The notes beneath the pieces are model-generated. The model ran no database searches and was not told the origin of the DNA. It worked only from the letters and a program-made list of their open reading frames with translations. Source: Diogma glabrata (Eukaryota; Arthropoda; Insecta; Diptera; Cylindrotomidae). Taken from it: a stretch of DNA of 64,000 nt. The position numbers and the translations under genes were made by a program. Positions 1 through 12,267 of the stretch are shown piece by piece. Location of the stretch: positions 269,075,114 through 269,139,113 of the forward strand of contig OY856188.1 of NCBI GenBank assembly GCA_963693315.1. Direction: 5' to 3'. Position 1 is the stretch's first letter, and every line of letters begins with the position of its first letter.

Positions 1-160
1 AAAAAAGTTTTCAATACAAAAATATTTCTAGAACCATATTTAGTACCCAAGCTAAGGTTTCTATGACTTTTATAAAATTTATTTCACATATTTTCGGCTA
101 AAGTAAATGATGCTGGGTGAAAAAAGTTAAAACAATATTGTAATAATTTAGCCAAAATAT
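1..160. other. AT-rich flank, no feature seen
   Basis: Plain AT-rich sequence outside the first TIR element. I see no ORF, repeat or RNA signature here. Confidence 0.6.
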
Positions 161-2490
161 ACACTGAGAAAAAAAGCTACGTAATATTAACCAAATTGGT
201 TTTATTAAAATATTTTTGTTAAAATAACATAGTTTATGTTACGTTTCAATAAAATTGACTTTGCTAGTTTTTTTCAATTATGTTATTAATACAAAAATCG
301 CTTCGTTATTTTACCTAAGCAAATACATTTTGTAAACAAACATTGGTTTTGTTAAAATTACATGGCTCCAGTTATTTTAACATAGCGGTAGTTTATTTTT
401 ATTAACAATGGTAAAAATATTTAACATATACTCTGTTAAGCATATATTATAATAACAGAGCGCTATGTTAAAAGAAATTGAGTTTACGAGGCTAAATTGA
501 AGTAACGGAGCACTATGTTAATTAAATTGAAAGAATTGTTATAAGTATGTAGTGCTATTTTAAAATAAGAGAACATTTTGTAAAATGTCAAAATTCATTT
601 AAGGATTGCATTTAAAATTAATTCCATTTGAAACGTGTTTTCTTTGTGCTTGGATATGAAAAAAACATCTCTTGCAACTAAAAAAACACTTTATAGATTG
701 CTAAAGAAAAGGATAATATACAACATTAAATTATTTAAAAATTTAACAGGTAAGCAATTCAATCTTTTTATGAAGCATTTACTTGTCTTTAATTATATTT
801 ATTTTATATATTAAATTTAAATTAATATTATATATTATTATTTTTGAAATCCCGATAGTTCGATTTCTATTCGCGGAAAACTTATTATTATTATAACACA
901 AGATGATATAAGTAAAGTTTATAAGGGTAACAAATACTGGGAAAAGATGCTATTCGAGCATTACATATATAAATTTCAGGAGAGGAGAAGAATAAAGAAT
1001 CGGTGAGTTAAATTTAAATGTTTTCCGCTTGCTAAAAAATTTTTACGGTTTTGTTAACTGAACTAAATTAATCTGAGTTTATACACTCATATAATCTGAG
1101 TTTATAATCTGAGTTTAAACTTTGAAAAATATAGCTTTATATAAAAATTTAAAATAAATTAAAGTTAAAATTCGAACTATTTTCTGAATTAAATATTCTC
1201 AATTTTGTTTACAGAATTAATTTGCTCAGATTGATTTTAATTTGGCAACGACAACGCAACATATTCGAATACCATAAATAAAAATTTTATGTACCAATTT
1301 CAAGAAATATTTTAAAAGAACAACAATCTGTAGTAACACCATCTACATTATCCATAACCGATAGTTTCATTAAATAGTTTAAGAAATCTTAGTTATCTTA
1401 AATCTGTTTTATCCATCGTATATGATATGTTTTCTTTTATTAAATTTTAGATTTAAAATAATTTTTTTGATATGTATTAGCTGAAGTTATCATAGTCGAA
1501 ATGCAAATTTTAATAAAACAAATACATTTATTAAAACTATATACCTCCATTTTAAATGTTAATTACAATTCTTCTCGGGATAATATTTTTATATTAAACA
1601 ACCATTTTATAAGCATTTATAATAAACAAAATAAATTATAACGAATAATTAATAAATAAATACATAAATAAATTATAATGATAAATAAATTTTAATAAAT
1701 AAATAAATTATAATACATTATAAATAACATTATAAATTATACATTATGCATTATTATATACATAATAAAAATGTTCATTTAACATATATATATATACATT
1801 AAGGTGACTTAACTAATAATACAATAATTTAATTTATATAATTAAGTTGTGTAATTAAAATACAATTTTATATTATATATAAGTATTAATAAAATCATTG
1901 TTAATAAATAAATTTATTTTGAGTACATTGAAAAAGTGTTTTTATTCCCAATTTTAGAAGGAGTCCAAAGGTCCAAAATTGTTAATTTTAACCAAGGTTT
2001 TATAAAATATATAGTTATTTTAGTTATGGCAATCACTTCATTAGTATGTATAAATAACAAATAATTCTATTGTTTTCACTTAGCAAAGTTACATAGTGAA
2101 ATAAAAGTTTTACAAAAATTATGTTAACTTGACTTAACCTTTGTTAGGCTAATTAAATCTTTATAATTGGCTATGTTGGTATAACAAAATATTATTTTTT
2201 TTTACTAAAAACTATGTCGTTTTATAAAAAAGCTATGTTAAAAGTACATATATGTTTGTTAAACTAACTTATCTTTAAAAATCGGCTATGTTGTTGTAAC
2301 AAAATATTATATTTTGTTTACAAAAAACTATGTCATTTTGTACAGAAATGAGTTTGTAAATTTATGTATATTTAACATAGCAAAAAATGTTCTAATAACA
2401 AAGTGCTAAGGTGGCTGAAAACTCACATAAATTTCTGTTAAATTAATACGTGTTTTCTGTTGAAAATACTTACTTTTTTCTTTCAGTGTA
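161..2490. mobile_element. Candidate TIR DNA transposon, about 2.3 kb, non-autonomous
   Basis: The left end reads TACACTGAGAAAAAAAG and the right end, reverse complemented, reads TACACTGAAAGAAAAAAG, so the ends form an inverted repeat of about 18 bp with two mismatches. The outermost TA on each side (161-162 and 2489-2490) would be a TA target duplication. The motif CTATGTT/AACATAG recurs at roughly 227, 380, 471 and 511 near the left end and at 2171, 2231, 2287 and 2377 near the right end, but not in the middle. Clustered subterminal repeats of this kind are typical transposase-binding arrays. No transposase ORF is visible, so the element would be mobilised in trans or is an internally replaced derivative. 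A TA duplication suits the Tc1/mariner supergroup, but I cannot assign a family. Confidence 0.6.
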
Positions 2491-2954
2491 GCAACAAAAC
2501 TGACCATGAATGAACCCAACTAACATGAGGCTCGGTCTCGAACGAAGGTTACTACAAAACGAATTATGAAGAAATAAACTTCTATCAACCACAAGAACAA
2601 GCTGGGTTTAGATCGGGACTCACCACAAAATATCATCGGTGAAAAAAAAGGTGAAGTGTAACGAATACGAATTTTGGAAAGGCATTTTATTCAGTTGAAA
2701 CATGGGCAATGCTAGACGCTTTGGATGGATGCAAAATTGATTTAAATTGTCAAATACGATTCGATAAATCTATGAAAAAACAAATTCGTGTGTAAAACTT
2801 CATGAAAAAATCAACAATTTCAAAACTAGCAAAGACGTAAAACCGGACAACAACATCAACCTAAGTTATTCACATCAACTCTAAAAAGTACTTTAAAGAA
2901 ATTATTCATGACAAATTTCAATGGTGTCAAGGTTAACTAAGGCATTAACAACGA
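2491..2954. other. Unassigned, no feature seen
   Basis: Less AT-rich than the flanks and with short broken reading frames, but nothing recognisable. It may be the upstream part of the LINE relic that follows. Confidence 0.4.
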
Positions 2955-3370
2955 CACATGCCTCGGCAACAAATTAAGCTTAAGTCTAGACAGCCAAACT
3001 GCAGAAGGGAAACGAAGAATTGAACTTGACTGGGAAGCTTTTGGTAAATTAAGAAGTCAGATCGATATTCAAGAGTTAAAGAAACAGCAATCTGAACCTT
3101 AGGGTAGTCAATCGTGTGTTCTTCCAGTGCTCACCATTGGAGCTGAAAAACTCGCATTTAGCGTAGCTAAAAGGGAACTGTACAGGACACATTGCAAGAA
3201 TGTTTGAAGAACGGTGGATTAAAAAAATTATGTCATGCAGACCCCTACAAAAAGACCAATGGTTAAACAAGCTGAACGACAAACAGCAGGAGCAAATTGG
3301 CAGCAAGTGGCAGAGAATCATACAAAATGGAAGAACGTAGGGTAGGCCTACATACAGCTGTAGATACAAA
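2955..3370 (+). pseudogene. Decayed LINE reverse transcriptase, C-terminal end
   Basis: Conceptual translation across several frames recovers the C-terminal part of the abundant arthropod 'endonuclease-reverse transcriptase' family. The pieces appear in the expected order: a stretch ending in RIELDWEAFGKL, then VLPVLTIGAE (family form: VLPVLTYGAE), then a NWQQVAENHTKW block near the end (family form: RWQQ.AQDR..W). Stops and frameshifts separate the pieces, so it is dead. The endonuclease and the RT catalytic core are missing, which suggests a 5'-truncated insertion. It is a different copy from the RTE-type relic downstream. Confidence 0.65.
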
Positions 3371-3780
3371 CGAGGTTGAAACAGAAAGAATGAGAGAATA
3401 AAGTGAGCCATTCGACAATGGATAAAGACATTTGAATTAAAATCCCAAACGTGACATGAAATTTCTACAGTTCCTTAATACTATTAGTACTGGAAATTAT
3501 TCAACCGTATAACTCAAACATTATTGAAACTATCCGAAAAAGCATTTTTAGACTAGCAAAATTTTGTACATAGTCAGAATTATGCATGGAAGATCAGTTT
3601 TTTGTTGGGTTGTATCTATTGGTTGTATCTATTTTGTATCTACAGTCCCTGCTATTAAAATATGTGCGAACGGGAGATATTACATACCACTGGGACAATC
3701 ATATCATATACATGATATCACATACCAAAGAACAAATTTACAACAAATGTATACACAAATTAATATAATAGACTTACTCT
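3371..3780. other. Unassigned; contains a 60-bp fragment shared with the LINE 5' region
   Basis: About 3641-3700 resembles 20,874-20,935, in the 5' region of the intact LINE. Both contain CAGTCCCTGC followed by a GAGATAT...CATACCACTGG block. The rest of this stretch has only short frames and no recognisable content. Confidence 0.4.
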
Positions 3781-4140
3781 GTTTTAAAAAATTTAAGGCG
3801 CGAAAATAAAAATGAACTCATTAAAATCTTTAAGCTAAATACAGCAGCTCCCTACTTAGCCACAGAAGTGTTAGTTAAAAAAATTATTCAGCAAGGCTTT
3901 TATGTTGATTATGGACTATTCGGTAGCAATAATTTGGAAGAAGTCAAATAAATGAAAAATCAATTGATGACAACGCTACAGGGAGCTGTTATGATACTAA
4001 GAAAATGGACTGCAAATTCAGATATAAGCTATTGGAATCAATAACACTAGAAGATAGAGAAATTACATGCAATTCATTTAATGAAACCATAAAAACTATA
4101 GAATTGGTATGGCATCCAATTTAAGATCCAAAGAGCCAAT
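3781..4140 (+). pseudogene. BEL/Pao retrotransposon RT fragment
   Basis: Translation in shifting frames gives APYLATEVL, then FYVDYGLFGSNNLEE, LRKWTANSD, LEDREI and KTIELVWHP. These match, in order, the characteristic BEL/Pao RT stretch: APYLATR, the YVDD catalytic box (here YVDY, so the second Asp is lost), a LRKW.SNS block, LPEEDRE and KTLGL.W.P. Stops interrupt the frame within and after these motifs. This is known family architecture read directly from the sequence. It is a dead fragment that lies immediately upstream of a second piece of the same type of polyprotein. Confidence 0.75.
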
Positions 4141-4299
4141 TAATAATTAGTTTCCTAATCAATAATTAGGATAAGGTTGTCCTGTAATAGTTGTTGAAAA
4201 AAAAAAACTGCCATGTGACTGACGTTGATCCGTTTGGTACATTTGAAATAAAACATGTATAAGAAGGAAAGGATTTTTATACAAAAAAAATTGCCTTTT

Positions 4300-4570
4300 T
4301 ATTTGCTTTGTAGGTAAATCGGTCCAAGAGTTTTTTGGTAGGTAGAGCAATTAATAGAATTTCAGAACCAAATATCGAACATCTATCTACAAATCGAATT
4401 TCTCTTCTACAAATTTTTCAAAGAATATATTTACACAGTCTAAGAAAGGGAAAAATAGTTGACATGGAAGTTAAATTTAAAGGTCAATGACCTTGTTTTA
4501 GTTTAGGAAGACAACTTTCCTTCTAATAAATGGCTTTTAAGATGCGAAGAAGCTCTTATTGTTGGAGTAC
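4300..4570 (+). pseudogene. BEL/Pao pol C-terminal fragment
   Basis: The translation reads FLVGRAINRISEPNIEHL, then NRISLLQIFQRIY, EYLHSL-like residues, DLVLV, and DNFPSNKWLL. This follows the conserved BEL/Pao integrase tail (FLIGR.L..IPEP, NRLS..Q..Q, REYL..L, GDLVL...D..PP..W.LGRV). It lies about 160 bp beyond the RT fragment, so the region between (RNase H, most of integrase) has been deleted from one ancestral copy. Several stops make it non-functional. Confidence 0.7.
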
Positions 4571-4744
4571 TATTTTTGTTGGTATCATGAAAATATTATA
4601 ATTTGTTGATCGAATTTGAGACATGAATTAAATTTAAAAATTTTCATGGTTGAAAGATATCGTATTTCAAGGTAGTCAGCATGTTCAATGTTGATATTGC
4701 GTTTATCGTTTTAAATTTTGTTATAAATGTAATCTTCTATTCAA
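4571..4744. other. AT-rich spacer
   Basis: No feature seen between the BEL/Pao fragment and the RTE-type element. Confidence 0.5.
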
Positions 4745-5189
4745 TACCCTGTGTGGTACCGGGTGGTAGAACAGTACCAAAGTGTATCCCTGATTGTCGT
4801 AAAAGGCAACTAAATGGTTTGAGAAAATCAGATGCAGACATTGAGAACAACTAGAGGTTAGTCTGGGAGACCGTTAATACCTTTAGGACTATCCCATTGG
4901 TTAACATACCTAGTCTATGGGTTGCTACGCCTGGAGACCACCCCTGTGGATGTAAAAGTGAAATCAAATCAATTGGCGAAGTATGTGGGTGTTTAATCTT
5001 TTAATTTTTTGATTCAAACAGGTTTGAAAGAATGGATTGTTTTATGGAAATGATGGTTGATATGTATGACACTACCCCGCTGGGCACTACACCTTTAATG
5101 AGTGATTCTGAGACGTGTGGTCTTCGTCCTTTACGGGTCAGAACTCGAAACATTCCGGAGGCGAGCAAAATAAAGCCATTTAGAAGAAG

Positions 5190-5830
5190 AAAAAGATATA
5201 GAATAGGATCATGGAACGTAGAAAGTATCAACAAAAGTTACCAGCTAGAAAAAAATGATAATCAGAAGAAATATTGATATATTGTGTGTACAAGAGACCA
5301 AATTGAAAAATCTGGGCAAAAAATCTAGGTTCTTACACACCAGAACAAAAATATTTAAGATTCACTATCATGGCTTAGAAAATTATCGTAACGGGGTTGG
5401 TGAAAATGTCAAAAGTGCTATAGGACTTCATTGTGAAAATTAACAAAGTGAGCGACCGTATTATGAATGTCAAGCTGGTATTTAACAAAAGTACATGGAA
5501 CATCATAAGCACTTATGTACCACAGACAGAGTGCTCTGATACTAAAAAAGCAAAATTTTGGAGGAATATGGAAAACTTGTTAAAAGATATACTATAAAAC
5601 CAGCTGGTTTTCATGGACTCTGATCTTAATGGGCATGAAGGGGCGGCAAACAGTGAAGATATGTGATGGCACGAAGGATATGCACATGGGACACGAAATG
5701 AACAAGGAGATGCTAAATTGCTCTTGACAAAATCCCAAGATATAGCCATACTTAACACGTGTTTTAAGAAAACACAACGTCATTTAGTCACCTCCAGTAG
5801 TGGTACCAGATAACCACAGATTGATTATCA
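5190..5830 (+). pseudogene. RTE-type endonuclease domain (broken)
   Basis: The N-terminal RYRIGSWNVESINK matches the RIGTWNV start of APE-type endonucleases in this clade; a frameshift then leads to NIDILCVQETKLKNLGKK, which carries the catalytic Glu of the QET motif. YHGLENYRNGVGENV follows (family: YHG....NGVG). Further on, in other frames, come pieces equivalent to GDLNGH (here FMDSDLNGHEG-like, bases about 5611-5640), a GTRNE block and the Q.DY.LCR stretch. At least four frame disruptions occur. The enzyme would nick target DNA to prime reverse transcription; this copy cannot encode it. Confidence 0.7.
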
Positions 5831-6519
5831 TCTTTGTTCCAGAGCTACGAAAAGATATGTTAAGAATTGTAAAGTTATTATTGGTAGGACGTCATGGAAC
5901 GTTCATGTTGATGAAAAACGAAACCAGAGAGATACCTTACTGACACCAAAGATGAAGTGGCAAAAACTGAACACTCCTGATAGATTACAATTCGTGAAAG
6001 AAATGCAGCAAAGGTTAATAGATATCTTGGAAACGGAAGCTGAACTGGACTCCTACGAGAGGCAGCAGGCATTTCAGGATGGATGCGTATTCAAAACGAA
6101 GGAGATGTTGGGTTTTTCAAAGGGACGACTTAACCTCAGAAAAGAATCATGCTTTTGGAAGAGCCAAAAAGTGAAGGATGCCGTAAAGAACAAGAAGGCG
6201 GCATACCAGGCATGGCTGTAACGAAGGTGAAGATGAAAACAAAGGCTAAAACAACTAAAATTCGAAGCATGCAGCCAAAATCGTAGCAGTTTCAAAAGCA
6301 GTTGAGTATCAAACATTGTATGAAGATCTAAAGTCACCTGATGGATATAATATGATTTAAAAGATAGCGGCACAAAGGCGAAATAACAAAAGACCAGTCA
6401 TCTTGTCAAAGTTCATTAAGGATAAGGCTGGAAATTTATTACAGCAAACGCTTGAATGAAGAGTTTCCCAGAACAAAGATTCCGTCTTGTAAGCTAGTTG
6501 TAGAGAAGTCGATGATTTT

Positions 6520-7290
6520 TCCGCTAAAAAGGTTGAAGACGCGGTGAAACAAACGAAACGAGGACGTGCAACAGGACCGGATAAAATACCGTCAGGAATG
6601 TGAAAGGCTTTTAGTGTGATTGCAATCATATTACTTTGTATTTTATTTAACAAAACCAAGAATGGGAACCCAATGCCAAAGGCTTTTCGGGAAAGTTTTC
6701 TTTTACCTTTTTATAGAGGAAAGGGAGACTACTCGAGAAAATTTGGAAGCCACAGAGGAATGAAGCTGCTATCGCACACCAAGAAGATATACGAACGCGT
6801 CGTTAACAACAGAATACGGCCGATTGTTATACCTACAATACATCCCAACTAATTTGATCTGGACATCTTTAATAAGGGGGTACCAGAAATCTATGTAAAA
6901 TTAATATTCGATATGTATCATGAAGTTGTTACCAGAATTCGATGCTCAGCAGGTACTATTGATCATTTTCCAGTTGAAGTAGGAGTACATCAAGGGAGCG
7001 TATTGAGCCCCCTTTTATTCAACATTGTTGTTAATTACTTGATTAAAAACATCATTAGGGAATTGGTGCTTAGAGTGCTCTTTGCTAACGATGTTAGACT
7101 GGCAAGTGATGACGTTTCAATATTGCAGGAGATATTCAACCTTTGGAAAGTTAAACTGGAAAATAATGGTCTTAAGATCAGCGATCCAAATACTTTCCGG
7201 GCAAATATTATGATCAACAACAGAGTCATGCCTAAACGTACACACTTAAAAATATTTGGGATCAGTTCTATCTAAATTCACCAATATTTT
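6520..7290 (+). pseudogene. RTE-type reverse transcriptase domain (broken)
   Basis: Recognisable blocks in order are an RGRATGPDKIPSG-like stretch (about 6560-6597), FRESFLLPFYRGKGDYS, YERVVNNRI, then VGVHQGSVLSPLLFNIV and VLFANDVRLAS. The GSVLSPLLFN block and the catalytic FADD box are standard LINE RT motifs. Here the box is FAND (7081-7092), so one catalytic aspartate is replaced by asparagine. Stops occur between blocks and part of the palm is deleted between 6850 and 6880. The domain is inactive. Confidence 0.75.
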
Positions 7291-7294
7291 GCGA

Positions 7295-7710
7295 CAAGAG
7301 AATGCCTAACAAACTCAAAGGGAGACTGCACTCAACCGTTGTGAGACCAGCACTAACTTACGGCGTAAAGTGTTGGACAATGTATGGCAATTATGAACAA
7401 GATCGTAATACTGCAGAGATAAAGATAATGAGGGTATCAATGGGAGTCACACAAGCTTGACCATATAAAGAGCGAGCACATTAAATCTATACAAGTTGAA
7501 GATTTTATCACAGATAAACTGAAAATGGAACGGCATAACTGGTTTGAAAATGTGTATGTAGCTGATGACACCAATGTAGCCAAACAGATGTTAGATCATA
7601 AGGTAACTGAAAGAAACTATGGTCTATCAACATCCGAAAGAGAGGAAATATTCAATTCAACAATGATACTATGCTCCAAGTTAAACGCCAGCCCTGGAGG
7701 TCACTGACTT
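7295..7710 (+). pseudogene. RTE-type RT C-terminal domain (broken)
   Basis: The pieces are KLKGRLHSTVVRPALTYGVK, CWTMYGNYEQD, MRVSMGVTQ, and RHNWFENVYVADDTNVAKQM. They match the family pattern PNKLKGK....VVRPALTYGAECW, E.KMLR, and LRWFGHV.RR...Y..KR. Two frame changes are needed to join them. It completes the LINE begun at 4745. Confidence 0.7.
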
Positions 7711-7780
7711 GTAGCCAGGAACATTTTATTTGATCGTAGTCGTTAAGTGAAATGAAGGCAAGGAAGAAGTAATTTTCTAT

Positions 7781-8457
7781 TGAATATGACAAAACTTAAA
7801 ACAAGAAAATAAAAATTCAAACAAAAAATTCAGAACTAAATAAAAAAGTCGGACAGGTGCGAATATTATTCTCTCGTCGAGGATTCTGTATATATATTAT
7901 TCTACGAGAATAGTTCTTCTCCTGAACACAATTAAAAAAAAAAAACTACCTTTCATATGACACCCCACATGTCATGATCAAAAAAAATTTTTTTTTTAAT
8001 TTCTACAATGAACATTTGAATGTATAACAACCAAAAAAAAATTGAGTTTCGAATCCCTACATCCGTGAATTTTTTAAATATTTTTCTTTTGTAATGTTCG
8101 CAGATAAAAAGAGAGGGGTGACAGAAAAAACACTCGTTTTTGACATTAACTCACAAACTAAGCACTCGAAAATTCGTTGAAATTTTTTCTTTAAATATTT
8201 CCATCTTTTTCGATTTTTCTAAACCAATTCGAGTAATATCTTGAATTTAAATTGGTTAGTAGCCATTCTCCATTAGCTAGGATTTATCTCCCATATTCGT
8301 AGATCCATAATGTTTTTCATTCAATTTCAAGTTGGTTAAAGTATGAAGAACGGTAAAACGTGTTCGTAGAATAAATAAAATAAGACAAAAATTGACACTA
8401 AAAATTAATTAAAATAATTGTTATGTTAAGTCGATTGTCCAAAAACAAATTTTTATC
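7781..8457. other. AT-rich, no gene seen
   Basis: Poly-A and poly-T runs with short frames only. A small dyad (TTCTCGTCGAG ... CTACGAGAATA) lies near 7870-7915. I see nothing else. Confidence 0.5.
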
Positions 8458-8560
8458 TAGTCGCTGGTCGAGTTGGTTAAATGGTTAACCATGAACTCTG
8501 ATCAGAAGGACGGCGGTTCGATTCCCGAACATTTGATACGGATCTTTCGCTTTTCAAAGT
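8458..8560 (+). repeat. tRNA-derived SINE-like sequence
   Basis: GTCGAGTTGGTTAAATGG resembles an A box, and GGTTCGATTCCCGAA about 35 bp later is a good B box (consensus GGTTCGANTCC). Together they form the Pol III internal promoter of tRNAs. The acceptor arms do not pair convincingly, and AT-rich sequence follows. A SINE head or tRNA pseudogene is therefore more likely than a working tRNA gene. It is unlike the SINEs near 58-59 kb outside the B box. Confidence 0.5.
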
Positions 8561-11500
8561 AATTTTTCATTAAACTACATAATGGTTAGATCCATTGCTA
8601 TCGTATAGATAAAAATCTTAGTAATATCTTAAATTCAAATTCGATTCCTTGAAAAAATTTTGTTTTACTATCTCCTTATCAATGTCCCAAAAATATAGAT
8701 AAAAACAAAAATTTAAAATCAGCAGGCGTGAGAAAACACATTTAACAACTTAGAAAATTTCAAGTTGATAGCATTTATAGCTTGTGAGTAAATTGATTAT
8801 GTAGAAATTCAGACGGACACCGAAGTCTCTACAATAGGGAACCTTTTTTACTTTTTCAAAGTACGGAACCCTAAAAACGAAACAAAATACAAATTTTGTT
8901 TCCTACATTAAGCATAGTTGTCTTAAATATGCAAAAAAAAATTATTTTTACAATTGAAGTTTATAGTCCACAATTATAGAACAAAAGTAGATATCAACAC
9001 ATTTTTTATAAACAAATTAAAAAAATTTCTTTTTACAGCACATTTTATTAAAAATAATAATAAGTCAAAAAACAGGTAGAACAAAAAATAAAGAAAATAG
9101 TGAAATAAATATGTTGTCACCTGAATCAGTTTTACTTTTAGTTTAATAATTATTGAATAATATAACAGTAACCCGTGTTCCTAACAATATCTTTTGAAGC
9201 TATATCACCACTGTTGTACAATTCTTTTTGTGTTCGCTGGTCCTTAGAACTCTAATATAATCAAACAAAACCAACACAATAAGATATGGATTGTTCCTTA
9301 AAATACAAAACCAATTTCAAATAAAAAGACATGACAATGATTAGGTACGCCAAAATACATTGATACTTTTATCGGAAGGTTAAAAGTTTTGTATAATATT
9401 TTCATGTCACTATAACGAAAATAAAAATAAATTTCTCGAATAACAAAAAAAATTATTTTAAAAAAACCATGCTTCCCACTCATTTTGACAACTGAAAGAC
9501 ACATTCATTTTAGAGCATCCTGAAGTGGATATGGCTATGAAATAGATAAATAAAATCTAGGTATTAATCAATGTTCCCATTTCAAACCCTGTGAATTTAT
9601 CATTCACTAAAAAGCTATAATCTTCCATCATAAGTCAGTCTAATGTCAGTCTAATCAAAACAACGACAAATTCTAACCCCGTTCTCCAATTGTTTAATTA
9701 AAATTTAATCTATTTTATGTTCCAGTAAGTTTAATATTGGTTCAGTCGAAGTTCAAATTTTCGATTTTCAATATTCTAAGAAACAGTAAATAATTGAAAG
9801 TGTTAACTGTTTGTTCTAGCAAAAATAATGTAATTGGCTGATATGAGCTTAACCTTTATATGTAAGACCAGAAAAAAAAATTTGTAATTTTAAGTTTGTT
9901 GAGATGAAAAAAATCCTTTTTATAAAAACATATTTCATTTGATATATCTTTTGTTTGCCATCATTTATATTATTTTACTGTATCCATCCGTAGAAAACAA
10001 AAATAAAACGGAAACGGACAAACACATACCAACAACAAAACACTGAATATATATCATTTTTCTTTTCTTGGAACCAAATAGAAGAAAAAAAAACAAGTGC
10101 TTTCAAAAAAATAAAATTTTTCTTCTATTTCTTATCTAAATAATACAAAAAAAAAATAACAACGGAATTGAAAATTTATTTTCATATTTTTATTTTCTTT
10201 TCTTTTTTTTTTTCAATTTTTCAACTTGTAAAAACTTTTCATATCTGAAGTTGATAAATTTTGATAGTATTCCATTTGATGTTGAATAAAAATAAAAAAT
10301 AAAATTAATTTATTTCTTTACTTTTTTCACATAGTCGATTTTTTATTTTTTTTTTTAAACACTATTCACATTTTTTTTAGTAACACAACAATAAAAACTT
10401 TTCAATTGTTATTTAATAAACAAACACCAATATTAAATTATTTTTTTTATTAATTATAAGCCACAAATTAATTTTATGAGAAACCCCCGAGCACGCAAAC
10501 AATTTTTTTTTCTACTTCACACGAAAAATATATAGGTAAAAGCAAATATTTAAACTTTCTTAAAATTTTCTCTAATAAGAAAACTTGAAAATTTGAGACA
10601 CAACATAAAAAGGAAAAAGTAACCGACGATCGTAAATTCAACCACGTACCGAATGTTTGTGAGAACAAACTTTAACTGAAGATTTTCATTTGGAAAAATC
10701 CTAAAGAATCAGCAGACAAAAAAGTACAGTGGATAAAACATGACAAGAACCGGAAACAATATGAGAAAAATCTCAGAGAAAATTTAATGCAAAAATATTT
10801 GTATTCATTTCCATTCGTTCATTTTCCCCTTATTTTCCTGATGAATTTTTTCGAATAAATATAACATTTTTTATGTACTCAGAGAGAAAAAAAAATTTCT
10901 TGTGCTTTTATTTTTTTTTTTTATAATAATTTTGTGAAATATGATTCGAGAGGTTGAAAATTTGGTCCTGATTCTATGAGATGATGATATTCGCTAGTCA
11001 ACAATTTGGTTTAAATAGTTTAGTTGGTTTTTTACATAAAAAGTTTTATGGATAGTTTGTTTTATGAATTATATAGAAATGAACGAAATGACGTGCAGAA
11101 TCGTCAACATATATATGATGAGTTTTTTTCTAATTTAGGTGAACAGATGTAGTTGAATTTGATTTTTGTAGACTTTGTCATAATTAATAATTTCGTAAAT
11201 CTTTTTTACTACAAAAACTTAAATTTTGATTAAAATGTTTTAATTTTAAATTTCTTGATTCAAAATTTGGTTTTGATTAGAAGCTAACAGAATTTAAGTG
11301 GATGTCAATTCATTAGTAAATGGTTTAAGAAAGATTTATGAAGGATTTCAAATAGACTAAATAGCTTCTTTCCATTAGGATAATATCCAGCTACTAAATT
11401 CAATAACATAATACTTAATTTGTAATGGGAACTGAACCTATTGATTTATCAATAGGAAGCAAATTCATAGACTGCACGCCAAGCGATTTTATGTTCCAAC

Positions 11501-12265
11501 TAGCTGGAGTCTTATGAGTCCGAAAGAAAACGTCCATCATTCCAGCATAAATTAACTGATATGCACGCATTTCGGAAATATTCAAACCAAAAACAGTTTT
11601 AAAAAAAATTAAATAAAAATTTAAAAAAACACATTTTTATTGAAAACGAACTAAAAACTAAAATTTAAATTTTGCACTGACACCAGATGATGTTCCAAAG
11701 AAACAAAGGTTATGTTCAAACGTTAAATCTTTTAGTAATAACTATGTTTGCTTTCAAACTGTAATAAAGAAAGAAATATTTAAATATCTTTTTAAATGAT
11801 TTAACACAGATGGCAAAATTAGATGTACAGACTAAAATACTATTTAACTAGAAGTTTTGTTAGATAAATAATTTTCCGTTACAGTTTTTCACAAAAAAAT
11901 AAAATGAGTGGCACAGTCAGCGTATTGAACGTATTACATCACATTTATTATAAATAATTTAAAAAAGTCGAATTTAATTTTAGTATTTATACTTATAACT
12001 TAATTAAGATTTAGAATTAGCACAATTTCTACATATTTATGGCCTTTCTATATTGACTACGCCACCCACTTATATTTTTTGTAAATATGTTAATTTTTTT
12101 CAAATTTAATAAATTCTTATAAAAAATGCCGTATTTGTTTTACTGCATAAACACAAACAACAAACGATATATGAACATAAGCGGTATATGTGGAACTTGT
12201 TAGGGCAATAATTGATTGCACTATTAAAATTGGATTTCTGTTTATACAGTACAAAATTTTAGTAC
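8561..12265. other. AT-rich intergenic stretch, no gene seen
   Basis: Long A/T runs and scattered frames of up to about 70 codons with no domain signature. The only item of note is a weak hammerhead-ribozyme-like motif near 11,503-11,546, described among the findings. Confidence 0.5.
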
Positions 12266-12267
12266 GT

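Larger units (their letters stand above)
4745..7780 (+). mobile_element. Decayed RTE-type LINE, near full length
   Basis: The 5' leader (from about 4745) has the form seen ahead of many arthropod RTE elements: a GTACCGGGTGGTAGA-like stretch, then CCCTGATTGTCGTAAAAGG. It is followed by an apurinic-type endonuclease, reverse transcriptase and the C-terminal domain, all on the plus strand and in order, across about 3 kb, which is the usual size of RTE elements. Many stops and frameshifts show it is old. The 3' end is placed near 7780, where the GAAATGAAGGCAAGGAAG block ends; no clear target duplication was found. Confidence 0.75.
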
